The notes beneath the pieces are model-generated. The model saw only the letters and a program-made list of their open reading frames with translations. It was not told where the DNA came from and searched no databases. From assembly GCF_028858725.1 (NCBI RefSeq), contig NC_084760.1:9746867-9810866 (forward strand): DNA of 64,000 bases. Reading direction: 5' to 3'. Source of the stretch: Colius striatus. Lineage: Eukaryota > Chordata > Aves > Coliiformes > Coliidae. Positions 1 to 11,119 of this stretch are shown piece by piece; position 1 is the first letter of the stretch, and each line of letters starts with the position of its first letter. A program made the position numbers and the translations under genes.

Positions 1-497
1 GAGGGGGGGGGGGGTGGGGGGGGCTCCTCGGTCCGCCACCGCCAGGAACAAAGGGCCCTTCGATAAGCCGAGCCGCAGAGCACAACAAAGGGGCCTAGAG
101 ACCGCGAGAACCGGGGCGGCCGCCGGGGAGCGGGGGGAGGAGAGGCGGGGGAAGGGGATTACAGGCCCGGCCGGAGCGGTTCCCGGCGCAGGGGGGCGGG
201 CCGCCTCACCGCAGCCCACAATGAACGGCGGCGGCGTCAGTCGCCCCGCGGCGCCCGGCCCGGAGCACTAACTCCCGGCACCCTTCCCCCCCCCACAACC
301 CCGCGCCCGGGCCAACTGCCGCACCGGGCCGGCGGGCTGCGGCTCCCCCGGTGCCCCGGCGGGGGCGGCGCTGCTCCCGCCCGGCCCCCCGCTCTCCCTC
401 TCACCCGACCCGGGCACAGGCACACACACACGCACACCCCACGGGGGAGGGGAGAGCGCGGGCGGGGGCAGGGAAGGAAGGGAAGAGGCGGCCTGAC
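1..497 (-). other. ZNF292: ZNF292 intron 1, 5' end
   Basis: This sequence lies downstream (minus strand) of the CAG/GTCAGG donor at 498/497 and is inferred to be the start of the first intron. It is still CpG-island sequence. It contains a short CA/CG dinucleotide tract around 419-437 and long G runs at 2-23. No second exon is seen before the window edge. Confidence 0.7.
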
Positions 498-659
498 CTG
501 ACAGAGCTGCTTGCAGTACTCGGTAGCCGCTTGCACCGCCGGCTCAGGGCTCTCCCGCAGCCCCGTCTCTAGCTCCACCAGCCGCTCCCGCAGGCGCCGC
601 AGCTCCAGGAGGTCGCCACCTAGGCTACCGCTCTCCTGCTCGGCCTCCTCGTCCGCCAT
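498..659 (-). CDS. ZNF292: ZNF292, first coding exon (partial gene)
   Basis: This exon encodes the N-terminus of zinc finger protein 292, a very large nuclear C2H2 zinc-finger transcription factor (about 2,700 residues in human). Its zinc fingers lie in later exons off the left edge. Read on the minus strand, the ATG at 659-657 opens 54 codons beginning MADEEAEQES and ending TEYCKQLCQ. This closely matches the start I know for mammalian ZNF292 (MADEEAEQE..., then ATDYCQQLCQ). The start has a strong context (A at -3, G at +4). The exon ends on CAG at 498 and is followed by GTCAGG, a usable but not optimal splice donor. The reading frame runs on past the donor into low-complexity intron, so the longer 274-residue open frame is not the protein. 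The segment is rich in Glu, Leu and Arg and probably helical. It carries no zinc finger itself. Confidence 0.9.
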
Positions 660-662
660 CTT
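653..662 (+). promoter_or_regulatory. YY1-type motif over the ZNF292 start codon
   Basis: CCGCCATCTT on the plus strand (AAGATGGCGG on the minus strand) matches the classic YY1 core. Its CAT is the complement of the ZNF292 start codon. A related AATGGCGGC lies at 1071-1079 on the opposite strand. YY1 sites overlapping the first ATG are a known class in CpG-island genes. Function here is inferred from the motif only. Confidence 0.45.
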
Positions 663-755
663 CGCACCCCGCTCCGTCGCGTACGCAGCCCCCCCCCCTT
701 CCCTGCCTCGGCCTCCCGGCCCCCCCCACCCCCCCCGCCCGCACCGTTTCCAGGA

Positions 756-1020
756 CACGTGATTACACAATGCCACGTTCCGGGGAGGGGTCACGTGCCA
801 CAGGAGCGAGCGAGAGACCGGGGGGGGGGGGGGGGGGGCTGGTGTGGGGATGGGAGGGGGGGGCGGGAGGGGAGAGGGGAGCGCGCGCGCGCGCCGTGGC
901 CGTCCCCCCGCGGCGCAGCCGGGCCCGGGCAGGGGCGGAGCGGGGCGGGAGCGGGAAGGGGGCGCGCCTCCGCGCGTCACGCGCCCGGCGCCACGCGCCC
1001 AGCGGCCGCGCGCCCACGTG
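756..1020. promoter_or_regulatory. Cluster of three CACGTG E-boxes
   Basis: Perfect palindromic CACGTG boxes lie at 756-761, 792-797 and 1015-1020, just upstream of ZNF292 exon 1. The second has the extended form TCACGTG and the third CACGTGAC, which suit USF, TFE3/TFEB or MYC-type bHLH-zipper factors. A TTTTGGCGGCAAA string at about 1050-1062 resembles an E2F site. Binding is inferred from motif only. Confidence 0.5.
820..838 (+). repeat. 19-base poly-G run
   Basis: An uninterrupted run of 19 G residues is followed by further G blocks to about 880. It lies in the ZNF292 promoter, on the strand opposite ZNF292 mRNA synthesis. It could fold as a G-quadruplex. Homopolymer length is also error-prone in sequencing. 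Confidence 0.9.
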
Positions 1021-1180
1021 ACGGCGCTCCCCGCCCTCCCGCCGACGGGTTTTGGCGGCAAACGGTAGCTAATGGCGGCGGCCGGGGTTCGGGGTGGTGG
1101 CTCCGCTCCCCGGAGCTGTCACTCCTGCCTCAGAGGGCCGTGTGGCGCCAGCCGTGGTCAACACCGCTCGGGTTTATTGC

Positions 1181-2132
1181 GTGTCGTTCCAACCTTCTTG
1201 CTTCCTCCTCGGGAAGTAACGGGGTGTGTTAACTTCAAGGGTGCTAATTCATGGATTGTCTTCTACCTGCTGGGATCGTCCTGCTTGTATTGTAGCTGGT
1301 AGTGACAAAGGCAGCATTGTTCCTCAAATGAAGCAATTGAAATGGAGATGTTTTGGAGGGCTTTGTTGCCCACGGAGTCCTGGTGCTGGGCTAAGCTGTC
1401 TTGCAAGCTGGTGGTGCCCTCAGAATAGTGGAAAGCTCCAGGGAGGGGCATTGATGTCCCCTGCACCTGCCCAGGCTGCATGTGCCCAGGAATCTGAAGA
1501 AACTCACTTCTCATGAGTCTTGGAAATGCTAGAGACTGGAACTGATGAGGGAAACATGCACCTGATGGACAATGAATTGGCAGGGATACATGATTGCAGT
1601 CTTCTAGGTTGATGCAGATTGACAACTTCACACCCTTCACGTTGCCAAGGTGCATTGAGGAACCAAGAAGAAAATGTGTGGCTGAAGCAAGAGCCTTGTC
1701 TTGTTAGGAGTGGATAATTTCTTTTCGTCAGCCAGCAGTGAAAGAAGGTGTGCTGCATTAAGTTGGGCATTTCCTGTCATCTGGAAAGCAAGGAACACTC
1801 TTGTATGTTTCACAAACTTCCGTCAGGTGTAACAGGTTTTGAGCTGGAAAAGACTGTAGCTGTAGACTCCTCATTATGTCAGTCAGTCTTGCTCAGTGTT
1901 GGAAATTTAAATTATTGTAAAACACTATAATTAATTGTGCAAAACCAGGATTAATTGAAACTTGCTGAAGCTGGACAACTGTAAGAGCTAAGGCCACAAA
2001 CTTCGGGGCTACAAAGCCCTGGGAGTCCTCTGGTGCTAAACAAGAAGATGAAGAAGGAGGAGGTAGTCATCCTACCTGAAGTTAACAAAAGGCTGGTGAT
2101 GCTGATGACACCTTGCATTAAGCTATAAAACT
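1181..2132. other. Intergenic, nothing recognised
   Basis: GC content drops to ordinary levels after the CpG island. Short open frames occur on both strands but none resembles a known protein. No repeat family is recognised. Confidence 0.5.
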
Positions 2133-3880
2133 TCATAGAACCATAGAATCATGAGGGTTGGAAAAGACCTTTAAGATCATTGAGTCCAACCACTCACTTC
2201 ACACTGCCAAGCCCATCACTAGACTAAACCATGTCCCTCAACACCTCACCTATGCATCTTTTAAATATCTTCAGGGCTGGTGACTCCACCACCTCCCTGG
2301 GCAGCCCCTTCCAATGCTTAACAACTCTCTGGATGAAAAAGTTCTTCCCAATGTCCAATTTAAACCTCCTCTGGCACAACTTGAGCCCTTTTCCTCTTGT
2401 CCCATTGTTCATTACTGGAGAGAATAGACCAACCTCCACCTCACTACAACTCCTCTTTCAGATGGCTGTAGAGAGTGATCATGTCTCCTCTCAGACTCCT
2501 CTAGGCTAAATAACCCCAGCTTCTTCAGCTGCTTCTCATCAGACATGTTCTCCAGACCCTTCACCAGCTTTGTTGCCCATCTCTGGACATGCTTCAGCAT
2601 CTCAATGTCCGTGTAGTGAGGGGCCCAGAACTGAACACAGTATAGAGGTGCAGCCTCACCAGCTGAGTACAGGGGGACAATCCCTTCCCTGATCCTACTG
2701 GCCACACTATTTCTGATAGAAGCCAGAATGTCCTTGGCTTTATTGGCCACCTGGACACACTGCTGGCTCATGTTCAGCTGGCTGTTGACCAACACCCCCA
2801 GGTCCTTTTCCTTTGGGGAGCTTTCCAGCCACTCTGCCCCAAGCCTGTAGCATTGCCTGGGGTTGTTGTGGCCCAAGTGCGGGACCCAGTACTTGGCCTT
2901 GTTGAACCTCATGTGATTGGCCTTGTCCCACCTCTTCAGCCTGTCCAGGTCCCTCTGAAGAGTCTTGTTGCCCTACAGCAAGTGTACACAACAGCCCAAC
3001 TTGGTGTCATCAACAAATTTACTGAGGGTACACTCAATCCCCTCATCCAGATAATTGCTAAAGATATTGAACAGAACAGAACACCACTGGTGACCGGCCA
3101 CCAACTGCATTTAACTCCATTCACCACCACTCTCTGGGCCCTGCCATCCAGACAGTTTTCCACCCATGTCAGAGTAGGTCCATCCATGTCATGGGCAGCC
3201 AGTTTCTCCAGGAAGATGCTATGAGAAACTATGTCCAAGGTGTTACAAAAGTCCAGGAAGACCACATCCACATCCTTTCCCTCATTCACTAAGCAGGTCA
3301 CCTTTTCATAGAAGATGAGACTGATAAAACAGGACCTGCCTTTCATAAAACCATGTTGACTGGGTCTGAACCCGTGGGTTGTCATGTATGTGCCTCATGA
3401 TAACACTTAGGATGATCAGCTCCATAACCTTCTCCAGCATCGAGGTCAGGCTGACAGGCCTGTAGTTCCCAGGATTCTCCTTCTGGCCCTTCTTGCACAT
3501 GAGGGTCACTTTTGCCGTCCTCCAGGCTGCTGGGACCTCCCCAGTGAGCCAGGACTGCTGGTAGATGATGGATAGTGGCTTGGTGAGTGCTTCTGCCAGC
3601 TCCCTCAGCACTCTTGAGTGGATCTCACTCAGCCCCATGGGCTTGCGTGAGTCAAGATGGCACAGCAGGTTGTACACCATTTCCCTTTGGACTAAGGGGA
3701 CTTCATTCTGTCCCCATCTCTGTCTTCCAGCTTAGAGAGCCGGGTGCCTAGGGAACACTGATTTTACTATTGAAGACTGAGGCAAAGATGCATTAAGTAC
3801 CTCAGCCTTATCCTCATTCTTTGTCACTAGGCTTCCACCTATATCTATTAAAGGATGAAGATTCCCTTTACCCAGCAACA
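2133..3880 (-). mobile_element. CR1 LINE, 5'-truncated, with degenerate ORF2
   Basis: The plus strand begins with CATAGAACCATAGAATCAT, the reverse of the CR1 3' tail, so the element runs on the minus strand. Moving upstream, minus-strand frames show the familiar CR1 ORF2 landmarks in order. They are LVTKNEDKAEVLN (about 3830-3790), RVLRELAEALTKPLSIIYQQSW (3600-3550), CKKGQKENPGNYRPVSLTS (3500-3440), then a damaged palm region (VVFLDF near 3260; FVDDTK near 3010, where FADD is expected) and the late ORF2 segment with [13 protein letters not shown] (about 2820). At least three frameshifts or stops split the frame, so it is inactive. The 5' edge near 3880 is approximate. Divergence from the other copies marks it as one of the older insertions. 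Confidence 0.9.
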
Positions 3881-3954
3881 AAATCTGACTTCCAAGATAA
3901 GGAGAGAAACAGGTTGCAGTCGGATTCAAATGTCACTATTGGACCAAGCCTTCA

Positions 3955-4160
3955 CAGGAGGGTAGGGGAACTTGTAAAGGTATAATAACCCAGAGATTTC
4001 TTGGTTTGGGACTGATCTGGTAAAAGGAGTCCAGCTCAAGCTGTAATAAACTGACTATGCAAGAACCTAGAGTCCAAACTCTTCATTATGGTCAGGGACT
4101 AAGATTGGATCCAGCTGCACCCAGACTCATCCCTGAAGGAGTTCAGAAAGCAAGGAGATC
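3955..4160 (+). repeat. Possible LTR fragment
   Basis: The stretch has the look of the end of a retroviral LTR: a block with GTATAATAACCC, then an AATAAA at about 4043-4048 inside CTGTAATAAACTGAC, then a short U5-like tail. No clean termini or target duplication were found. It could equally be unique sequence. Confidence 0.25.
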
Positions 4161-6781
4161 CAGTCTGAACCTCACAACTTGGCAGGAAAAGCCTTATTGG
4201 AAACTCCCAGGTTTAATCCAATATCCTACACCTGCTAACTTGCCTTGGATGACCATTGGGCTAATTTGATGATTATGTTCTCTTTTATTGGTCATGACAA
4301 AAAAGTGATGCTACCTACTTGCTTACAGTTGAAAGCTGACATGTGATGGAATGAAGATTAAATTGGAGCTGGAAAGAAAAGAGGTTCCTCTGAGACTGCA
4401 GAAATGTTAGTCTACAAATGTCGACATCCACAGTGGTAGTAGTGAATATGCAACATTTTGGAGAGAGGCCTGGAGGTCTGGTCCAAAAATGACCACGTTT
4501 GTGGTTATGGCAGTAAACCCAAAGCTGTATGATTTTAGTTTCCCATACAAGTAACCAAGTAAATGTTTGCCTTCTTAAGACTGAAAGATTTCTGATTTTT
4601 ACTGTACATGAAACCCATTCTGTTCAAGCAGAAGAGAAAAATTTCAGCTTTACCGTTTGAGACCTAATGTAGTACCAGAAAGGTCTGACTGGCTTGTATG
4701 TATTCCTCACCCCAAAGTGTCTGTAACACCAGTACTAATGAGTAATGCATATACTAGAAACAACTGCATAAACACCTATTTATTCTTTCTCAATCACCTA
4801 ATTTATCTGTAGGAGCTAAAACAGCTTCTCCTCTGGATAACTCTTTCAGTCCTATCTTGTGCTATTTGTAATTATTTTCACTTAAGGGTAAACCACAATA
4901 GCCAAATTCATACTCATGAATGTCCTTGATTTAGCTTGCTGTCTTGTTTTCTCCTTGCCCAGAGGGCTTTCTGAACTGGGCCTAGGCCAGGAAGGAAAAG
5001 TTGAACATGAGTTTATTGCTCATGCAAAAGATCAGCACTCTGAGATGTCTGGGTAAGGGTGGTTTGTTTTGTTGTCATCATGATCAACTAGAAAGGAGTC
5101 TGTCCTTCAGCTATCCAACCCTGAAGAGGACTTGCCCTTAGGCCTCCAGGGACCTTGTGCAAGGGAAGATTTCTGCCTTTAATCGTGGTTCATGGGCAGT
5201 TAATTGCTAAGCTCATACCTAAGAGACCAAGGAAGGAATTAGTAAGTAGAAGAAATGACCACAAACAGATGTGAATAATGGAGACATTCTTGTGTTTTTC
5301 TTGTTTAACAACAATGAGAATATGATGACAGCTACTGAGGGAAGTGTGGTGGTGGCCTGAGGAAGAGGGAGAAAATGCTGGGCACAACCGGATGCAAAGC
5401 TGTGGTATTAATCCTGTCTTTGACAGAAGCTGCACTATGGTAGACAGAACTCATGGAAGAGAAGAGCTGCTCCCCAACAGTGACCTGAAAGAAAGAGATT
5501 ACTTAGAGAAGACAGTCTTTTCAGATACCTGTTTTCTCCATGGGCATGTGTGGCAGACTATATGGCAGTGAAAGTATGAATATAAGAGAGAGGAGGCTTA
5601 CCAGTGCATGGGAAATATAGTCCAGGAATGCATTTGCTGTACTGGAAAACATAGAGAAGGAAGAAGCAGATAAGGAAAATGTGTGTATGAGGAAGGACAG
5701 TGAATCCTGTGAAAGAAAAAAAAACCCAAAGCAGTCCAAGGAATAAAAAGGGTGCAGACTGTGAAAAAGAACAGGAAAAGAATGGAAGACTGGAAGGGGA
5801 AAGACATGAGTTTTACACCAGTACAACGATGAAGTTTCTTGTTAAGAGAATTGACAAACTTCTTGCTAGGGTGTGTCAGAAATAAAGATTTAAGATAAAG
5901 GCTTATGGCAGCAAAGATTCCTCATCACCAGAAATTCCTTTGGGATTCCAATACACTCTTCCCACTCACTCTTGCCACTTCCTTGACTGACTCAGTATTT
6001 CCACAGTGTGGTGTTTTCCTAGCTCCACAAGGCAATTCTCATGTCTCAAATAAACTTGGCATTAAGAGGATGCTCTTCAGACACTATTCCTATGGCTCTT
6101 CAGACACTCTGGTTGGATGTTTTGGGATGCTGAGCCTAGCCAGAGGTGTGTAAGAGAAGAAGTACTCTTCATGATCTGAGCTCCCCTGTATGTGGCTTAT
6201 TTCCCTATCACTGTTTTGAAATAGCTTTAACAAAAAAAAAGAAACATATTAGGTGATGCACCACTATTTAACACGCTGGAGGAGGAAAATCAAACAAATA
6301 GCAACAGTAGTACAGCAGGTTAGGGCAATGGAAAGCAAGGAGAAAGGGTTTGAGTAGTGATGGGAGTGTTGCTTAGACTGTATGTAGCAAGTTGTTGGAA
6401 GGAGGACTATTAACTCTTCGAGGGAGACTAGAGCATTAGCAAGAAACAACTGTGATGTTTCTATATTATTAGAGCTCGGACAAACAAACTAGATCCATTG
6501 AGGATAACAATATAACAGTAGAAATTAGGACAGGAACACACAAATATTAAAAGACTGAGTGGCAAGGGGGATTGATGGAGGATTAGAATTTGCAGCCTAA
6601 TAGATATTAGAGACATAGCAGTAAGGAAGATAAAGTAGACGTTCTTCAAATCAGTATGGGGGAAATGTGGCAAAGAGCTTTTGTTAGCATGAAGGCATGC
6701 TAGAAATATGTAGGTTCAAGTATGGAGAGAAACAGATTTTGTAAGTTTATTAGGAAAAAGTACAACTCAGAGCAGAAGTGT
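4161..6781. other. Intergenic, no gene recognised
   Basis: No known protein or repeat family was recognised. The interval 5560-5800 is strongly purine-rich on the plus strand (runs such as GAAAGAAAAAAAA), which creates paired open frames on both strands that look like composition artefacts rather than genes. Confidence 0.45.
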
Positions 6782-7935
6782 TGTAGTGGTCTTACCTGGG
6801 TCAGGTTTTGGTAACAGGGCTACAGAGGTTGCTTCTTTAAACAAAGAGCTGCCAGAAGCTTCCCCTGTAGCTGGTAGGGCTAATGCCAGTCAGTTCTAAG
6901 ATGGACCCACAGCTGAGCCAGGCCTGGCCAATTAGTGACTGAGGTAACACCTCTGAGATTAACGTATTGGAGAAGGGGAAGAAGTTGCTGGGCAGTTGCT
7001 GAACTGGAGCAGCAACAGGGAGTGAGAATGTGAGAACATCTCCACAGACACCAAGGTCAGTGGGGGAGGAGGGAGCTTAGGCCCTGGGAGAAAGACTCCC
7101 CTGTGCCCTGTGGTGAGGACCATGGTGAGGCAGCTGTGCCCCTGCAGCCCATGGAGGCCATGAGGGAGCAGAGACCTACTTGCAGCCCGTGGAGGAGCCC
7201 ACGCCAGAGTGGGTGGATGACTGAAGGAGGCTGTGACTCTGTGGGAAGCTCACCCTGGAGCAAGTTCCTGGCAAGACCTGGGGGCCTGTGAGATGAGAGG
7301 AGCCCAGGCCAGAGCAGGTTTGCTGTCAGGACTTGTGACCCTGTGAGGGACTCAGGCTGGAGCAGTCTGTTCCTGAAGGACTGTTCTCCCAGTTGGTGAC
7401 CTACACTGGGGCAGGGTGTGAGGAGCTGCCCCATGGCAGGCCCCAGGCTGGAGCAGTTCATAAGGAGCTGCAGCCCATGGGAAGGACCCACACTGGAGAA
7501 GTTGGTGAGGGACTGTCTCCTGTGGGAGGGACCCCACAGTGTATCAGTGGGAAGTGTTAGGAGGCCTCACCCTGAGAAGCAGCAGCGGCAAAGTCCATCT
7601 GTAATGAACTCACCACAACCCCCGTCCCCTGCATCCTCTGGACTGCTTGAGGGAGAAGAAGGAGAGTCCCTGGAAGAAGGAGGGGTGAGAGGAGGTGTTT
7701 TAAGATTCAGTTTTATTTCTCATATCTCTGTTCTGGTGATTCACTAACTAATCAAGCCATTTCTCCCCAAGTTGAGTCTGTTTTGCCCATGACACTAACT
7801 GCTGAGTGGTCTCCCTGTCCTTATCTCAACTCACAACCTCTCTTTATATTTCTCTCTCCCCTGCCCAGTTTAGGAGGGGGAGTGATAGAACGGCTTGGTG
7901 GGCACCTGGCACCCAGCCAGGGCTGAACCACCACA
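6782..7935 (+). mobile_element. Solo LTR of an avian endogenous retrovirus (probably ERVL-type)
   Basis: The element begins TGTAGTGG (6782-6789) and ends CCACCACA (7928-7935), imperfect inverted termini of TG...CA type, and is 1.15 kb long. The body has a run of about 60-base degenerate subrepeats (7130-7540) built on phrases such as CAGCCCATGGGAAGGACCC and CTGGAGCAG. A T-rich block follows (TTTTAAGATTCAGTTTTATTTCTC, 7697-7721), then GAGTCTGTTTTGCCC and a distinctive end, GTGGGCACCTGGCACCCAGC. I recognise this as a long LTR common in bird genomes. ERVL class is inferred from memory of that family. There is no gag-pol interior, and flanking bases give no clean target-site duplication. The 144-residue minus-strand open frame at 7057-7491 is a by-product of the subrepeats. 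Confidence 0.85.
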
Positions 7936-8259
7936 TATGTGTTGATAACTAAGGTTCCTAATTTCAAAGGACAAACTTCAAGAAATTAAGGGAATGAGTT
8001 ACTGATGATGACTCCATCTAGGTGGTTGAGGACTTGCATGTGGAGAAGATTTGGCATCTGTGAAGTCTCTGTAGAAAAGTATCTGGAATTCATATCTCAA
8101 ACAAGAGGGACAGTCAGTCCCAGCTGGATAAATAGCCACTTCAAAAGAGTTATTGAGAACAATCAAAAGCTTGAAAAGAATGGAACAAAATGATGGCTTG
8201 AAAAATATTAAGAAGAGTAAGAATAAAGTGAGAATTGTCAGCAGCCCAGCTGTGTTTCC

Positions 8260-8980
8260 TTACAAAGGAAATTAAAACAGAGCCTAATGAGAAAGAAGAT
8301 ATGAAGATGAATGATTCCATATTTGAGATGAAAGCAAAATACCTATCGCATACCCATCTGAAACATCAGAAGATCTTTATTCAGCCAGAAATTTCCATTA
8401 ATGATGTAGGTAAAAAACCATGAGCTGTACTATTGAAATGTGCTGATGACGCAAAATAGTGAGACACTTTCAATATGAAAAATATCAAGACTGGATGACC
8501 TTGAGAGCCTAAATAATAAAATGGATTCATTTCAAGAACACAACATGCAGGGAGATTGATAGAACTAATGTCTTTTTAGAGGAGTCCTCACTAGTTGAAA
8601 GTTATAGTAAGCAGAAAGTGCTCATCATATTAGTTGATGATGACCAAGTCACAGATAAGGTCCAGCTGCAAATAAAAAGTTACTTAAAAATCACATGACA
8701 CGGAAGATCAGCTGTTTCTATTAGATACTGTGGGTGAAGAAGTTTGTACCATCTCCCCTGAAACAGATAGTGCAATTCTGGTCACTATTATTCAGAGAAG
8801 ATTAGATGCCCCTGCAGGAGATACAGAGAAGGACTTGAAGAACGATCAGTAAAATGGAAAATATTTCGAGAGAGGAAAGTAAAAATGGTTCATTTAGCTC
8901 AGTGAAAGCAAAGGTTGAAAGAAATGTGATTTCAGTCTAGAAACACTAAAAGTAACCATGTTAGGACAAAAGATTTTCAA
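8260..8980 (+). mobile_element. Ancient LINE (CR1-like) relic
   Basis: The strongest clue is at about 8755-8855, a worn version of the CR1 stretch that normally reads as 'vague GTCCAGTTCTGGTCA ... GAGAAG ... AAGAATGATCA'. Here it appears as GCAATTCTGGTCACTATTATT followed by an AGAGAAGGACTTGAAGAACG string. Upstream AAATGTGCTGATGACGCAAA at 8436-8455 resembles the FADD-box region. No open frame survives. The boundaries and even the family are uncertain. Confidence 0.4.
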
Positions 8981-11119
8981 GCTGAAGGGTGGTACTGTAT
9001 GAAGAAAAAATGGTTATAACTGAATGCTGAATACATTGAAGCAGACAAAGCTATCACATTAGACTATAAATAGTGCTATTTCTAATGCACTTACATGCTT
9101 CTCCACAACATTCCAAAAGAAACTTTATGGAAATGGTAAAATGGTAGATTTGTGCAAGGAGATCTGATTGTGAAAACTGATTGCAAACAAAACTTGAACT
9201 GCAAATGGGGAAAGAAAATTAATCCCTTGTAGTCACATCCTTCCTAATGAATTCAAAATCACTGATGTGAGTCTATATTGCTCATTAATCTAATTTTCTT
9301 CAGCAAGAAAATAAAACCAACTGCCCAGAGTGTGGTCTGTAGGTTGTCTTCTGCTTGAGCTGGGAGGAGGAAAGGAGAAGGGTTTTGTAACATCCATGGA
9401 GAATCCTTCTTTTCCAGAGAGAGAAAATTAATGATGAGGGAGGACAGCACATTTGAAAGTATAGCCTGGGTCATAGCCTGAGCTGTTTTCTCAAAAGGGA
9501 ATCTTGCAAAATAGATTCAGAGCTATCTTAAAAGCAGAGGTGTGGTTGCATTCTCATTTTACATAGTATAATAGAACCACAGTACTGTTATATGTAATTA
9601 ATAGTGCCTTTCTACCTTTACAGTTGTGTTTTGTGTTTATCATTTTGCTCTGTTCGCTTCCTAATGCACGCTGCTTTAATCCTCAGTAGTTCTATTCTTG
9701 TTGATGTGGATATGGAGATGGATTTGTTTTCCCATCATTTCACTCTTCATTCCCTTCTCCATTTGGCAAGACAGGCATCTCAACTAGGTGGATTCCACAG
9801 AAACAGGGTGGGAGTTATTTGTTTTAAATTTCTGAGAACTGGATCTTTTTCATGTACACAGAAGAAAAGGATTGGTCATCGGGGTAAAGCAGTTGTGATT
9901 GACTCAGGGAGGGTAAGGAGAGTTTATTTAAATTAACAATAGAAAATATCCTTCTCAAAGGTAAAGGAAGAAATTTCTGGTGGGCATGAGATCATTTCAA
10001 ATAAGGTTTTGTTTTTCATGTTCATCTGCCTTCTGCATTCCTGACTCTGGGATTTACCTATTTTATAATCTAATGTTTAACTGGTAGTGGCATGCAGCTC
10101 TTCACTGTGATAAACCATAAAAATGCTTTTTGTGAGTATGAATTACAGCAAGCTATTAAAAAAAAGGCATATTTAATATACTTTTTCAGCAAATTAATAC
10201 TGAAAACCTTTGAAGTAATACAGATCCCAGTATCAAAAGAAGGAAAAAAAGGTACACAGTGCAAAGGGCAGGAGGAGGAGGTAAAGGGAAGGATTTTAAG
10301 CATGGGTAGTATAAATGCTCTGTAATCCCTTACCATTCTCTGACTTATGATCAACTACATGTACTGCCTGTTACAGCAATATTGATTGCAATCAGATCAT
10401 AAAATCATTGCACAGAGAAAGAAACCACTGCAGTGAAAATGAAAAGATGGAAATGTGATGAGTTCTTGATTCAAAAATGATTTCTTGGAATAAAATGAAA
10501 ACCTCATTCTTATGGCTGAAGAGTTAGCCATGGGAATAACAAAATGCTGGAAAAATATAACCATTTAAAAAGAAAATTCATTTCAAATTGTGTATTTATC
10601 TTCAACAGCCATCCCTCACTTTTCATCAACATTCCTTATGCTGCAAATTTTCCTCACTCACAGCTTTAGCTTTACTTACAATTAATCCACTGGTATTATA
10701 GTGATGGAGATTCTTGCTGGAATGCATTAACTTCCTCTGTCAAATCCCCCCTGAGGCAAACCACTTGAAAAATATTTCCTTTGTCTAGGACACACAGTTT
10801 AGTAGCTCTCTTCTTACAGTGAGATAGCAGTTCTTTCTGCAGTGATTTATGTATACTATTCAAATACAAAAACTGCATTGAATTATGTTACATTAAAAGA
10901 TCTGAGACACACATTCCATTACTTAGGCACCATTGTGCAAGGAAAAATGTAGGTCTGATCCTGTTGCTGTTCAAGCTCGTGCTTACAGAAACATCAAATC
11001 GCTGCGATGTGCAGTTTCAACGATACAGAGCTATTAGGGACTGAGTAACTTTTGGCTTGCAGAGACCACACAGACTTTTCAAACTCACTGATGGGCATAT
11101 AAACACCTTTAGTATTTAT
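8981..11119. other. Intergenic, nothing recognised
   Basis: AT-rich sequence with scattered short open frames. The longest, 110 codons at 9604-9936 on the plus strand, has no recognisable domain or splice context. No repeat family was identified. Confidence 0.45.

Larger units (their letters stand above)
1..1180. promoter_or_regulatory. ZNF292: CpG island promoter of ZNF292
   Basis: The first ~1.2 kb is extremely GC-rich with dense CpG (many CGCG, GGCGCG and CCGCGG strings), then drops abruptly to ordinary bird composition near 1180-1250. It surrounds the first coding exon of ZNF292 on the minus strand, so it is inferred to be that gene's promoter, with the transcription start somewhere in about 670-1070. 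No TATA box is evident, as usual for broadly expressed CpG-island genes. Motifs inside it (CACGTG boxes, YY1-type CCGCCATCTT, a 19-base G run) are listed separately. Such islands often fire in both directions, so a divergent plus-strand transcript is possible, but no plus-strand gene is recognisable. The exact start site cannot be read from sequence alone. Confidence 0.85.

Noticed and set aside
237-1061. 274-codon minus-strand open frame across the CpG island
   Set aside because: Only 498-659 resembles a protein (ZNF292 exon 1). The rest is Pro/Arg/Gly-rich read-through of GC-rich promoter and intron.
1072-1302. Plus-strand ATGGCGGCGGCC frame as a divergent gene
   Set aside because: The start looks attractive (Ala-rich, CpG island), but the following residues match nothing known and no donor with a plausible exon border could be supported.
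7057-7491. 144-codon minus-strand open frame
   Set aside because: Lies wholly within the LTR and arises from its subrepeats.
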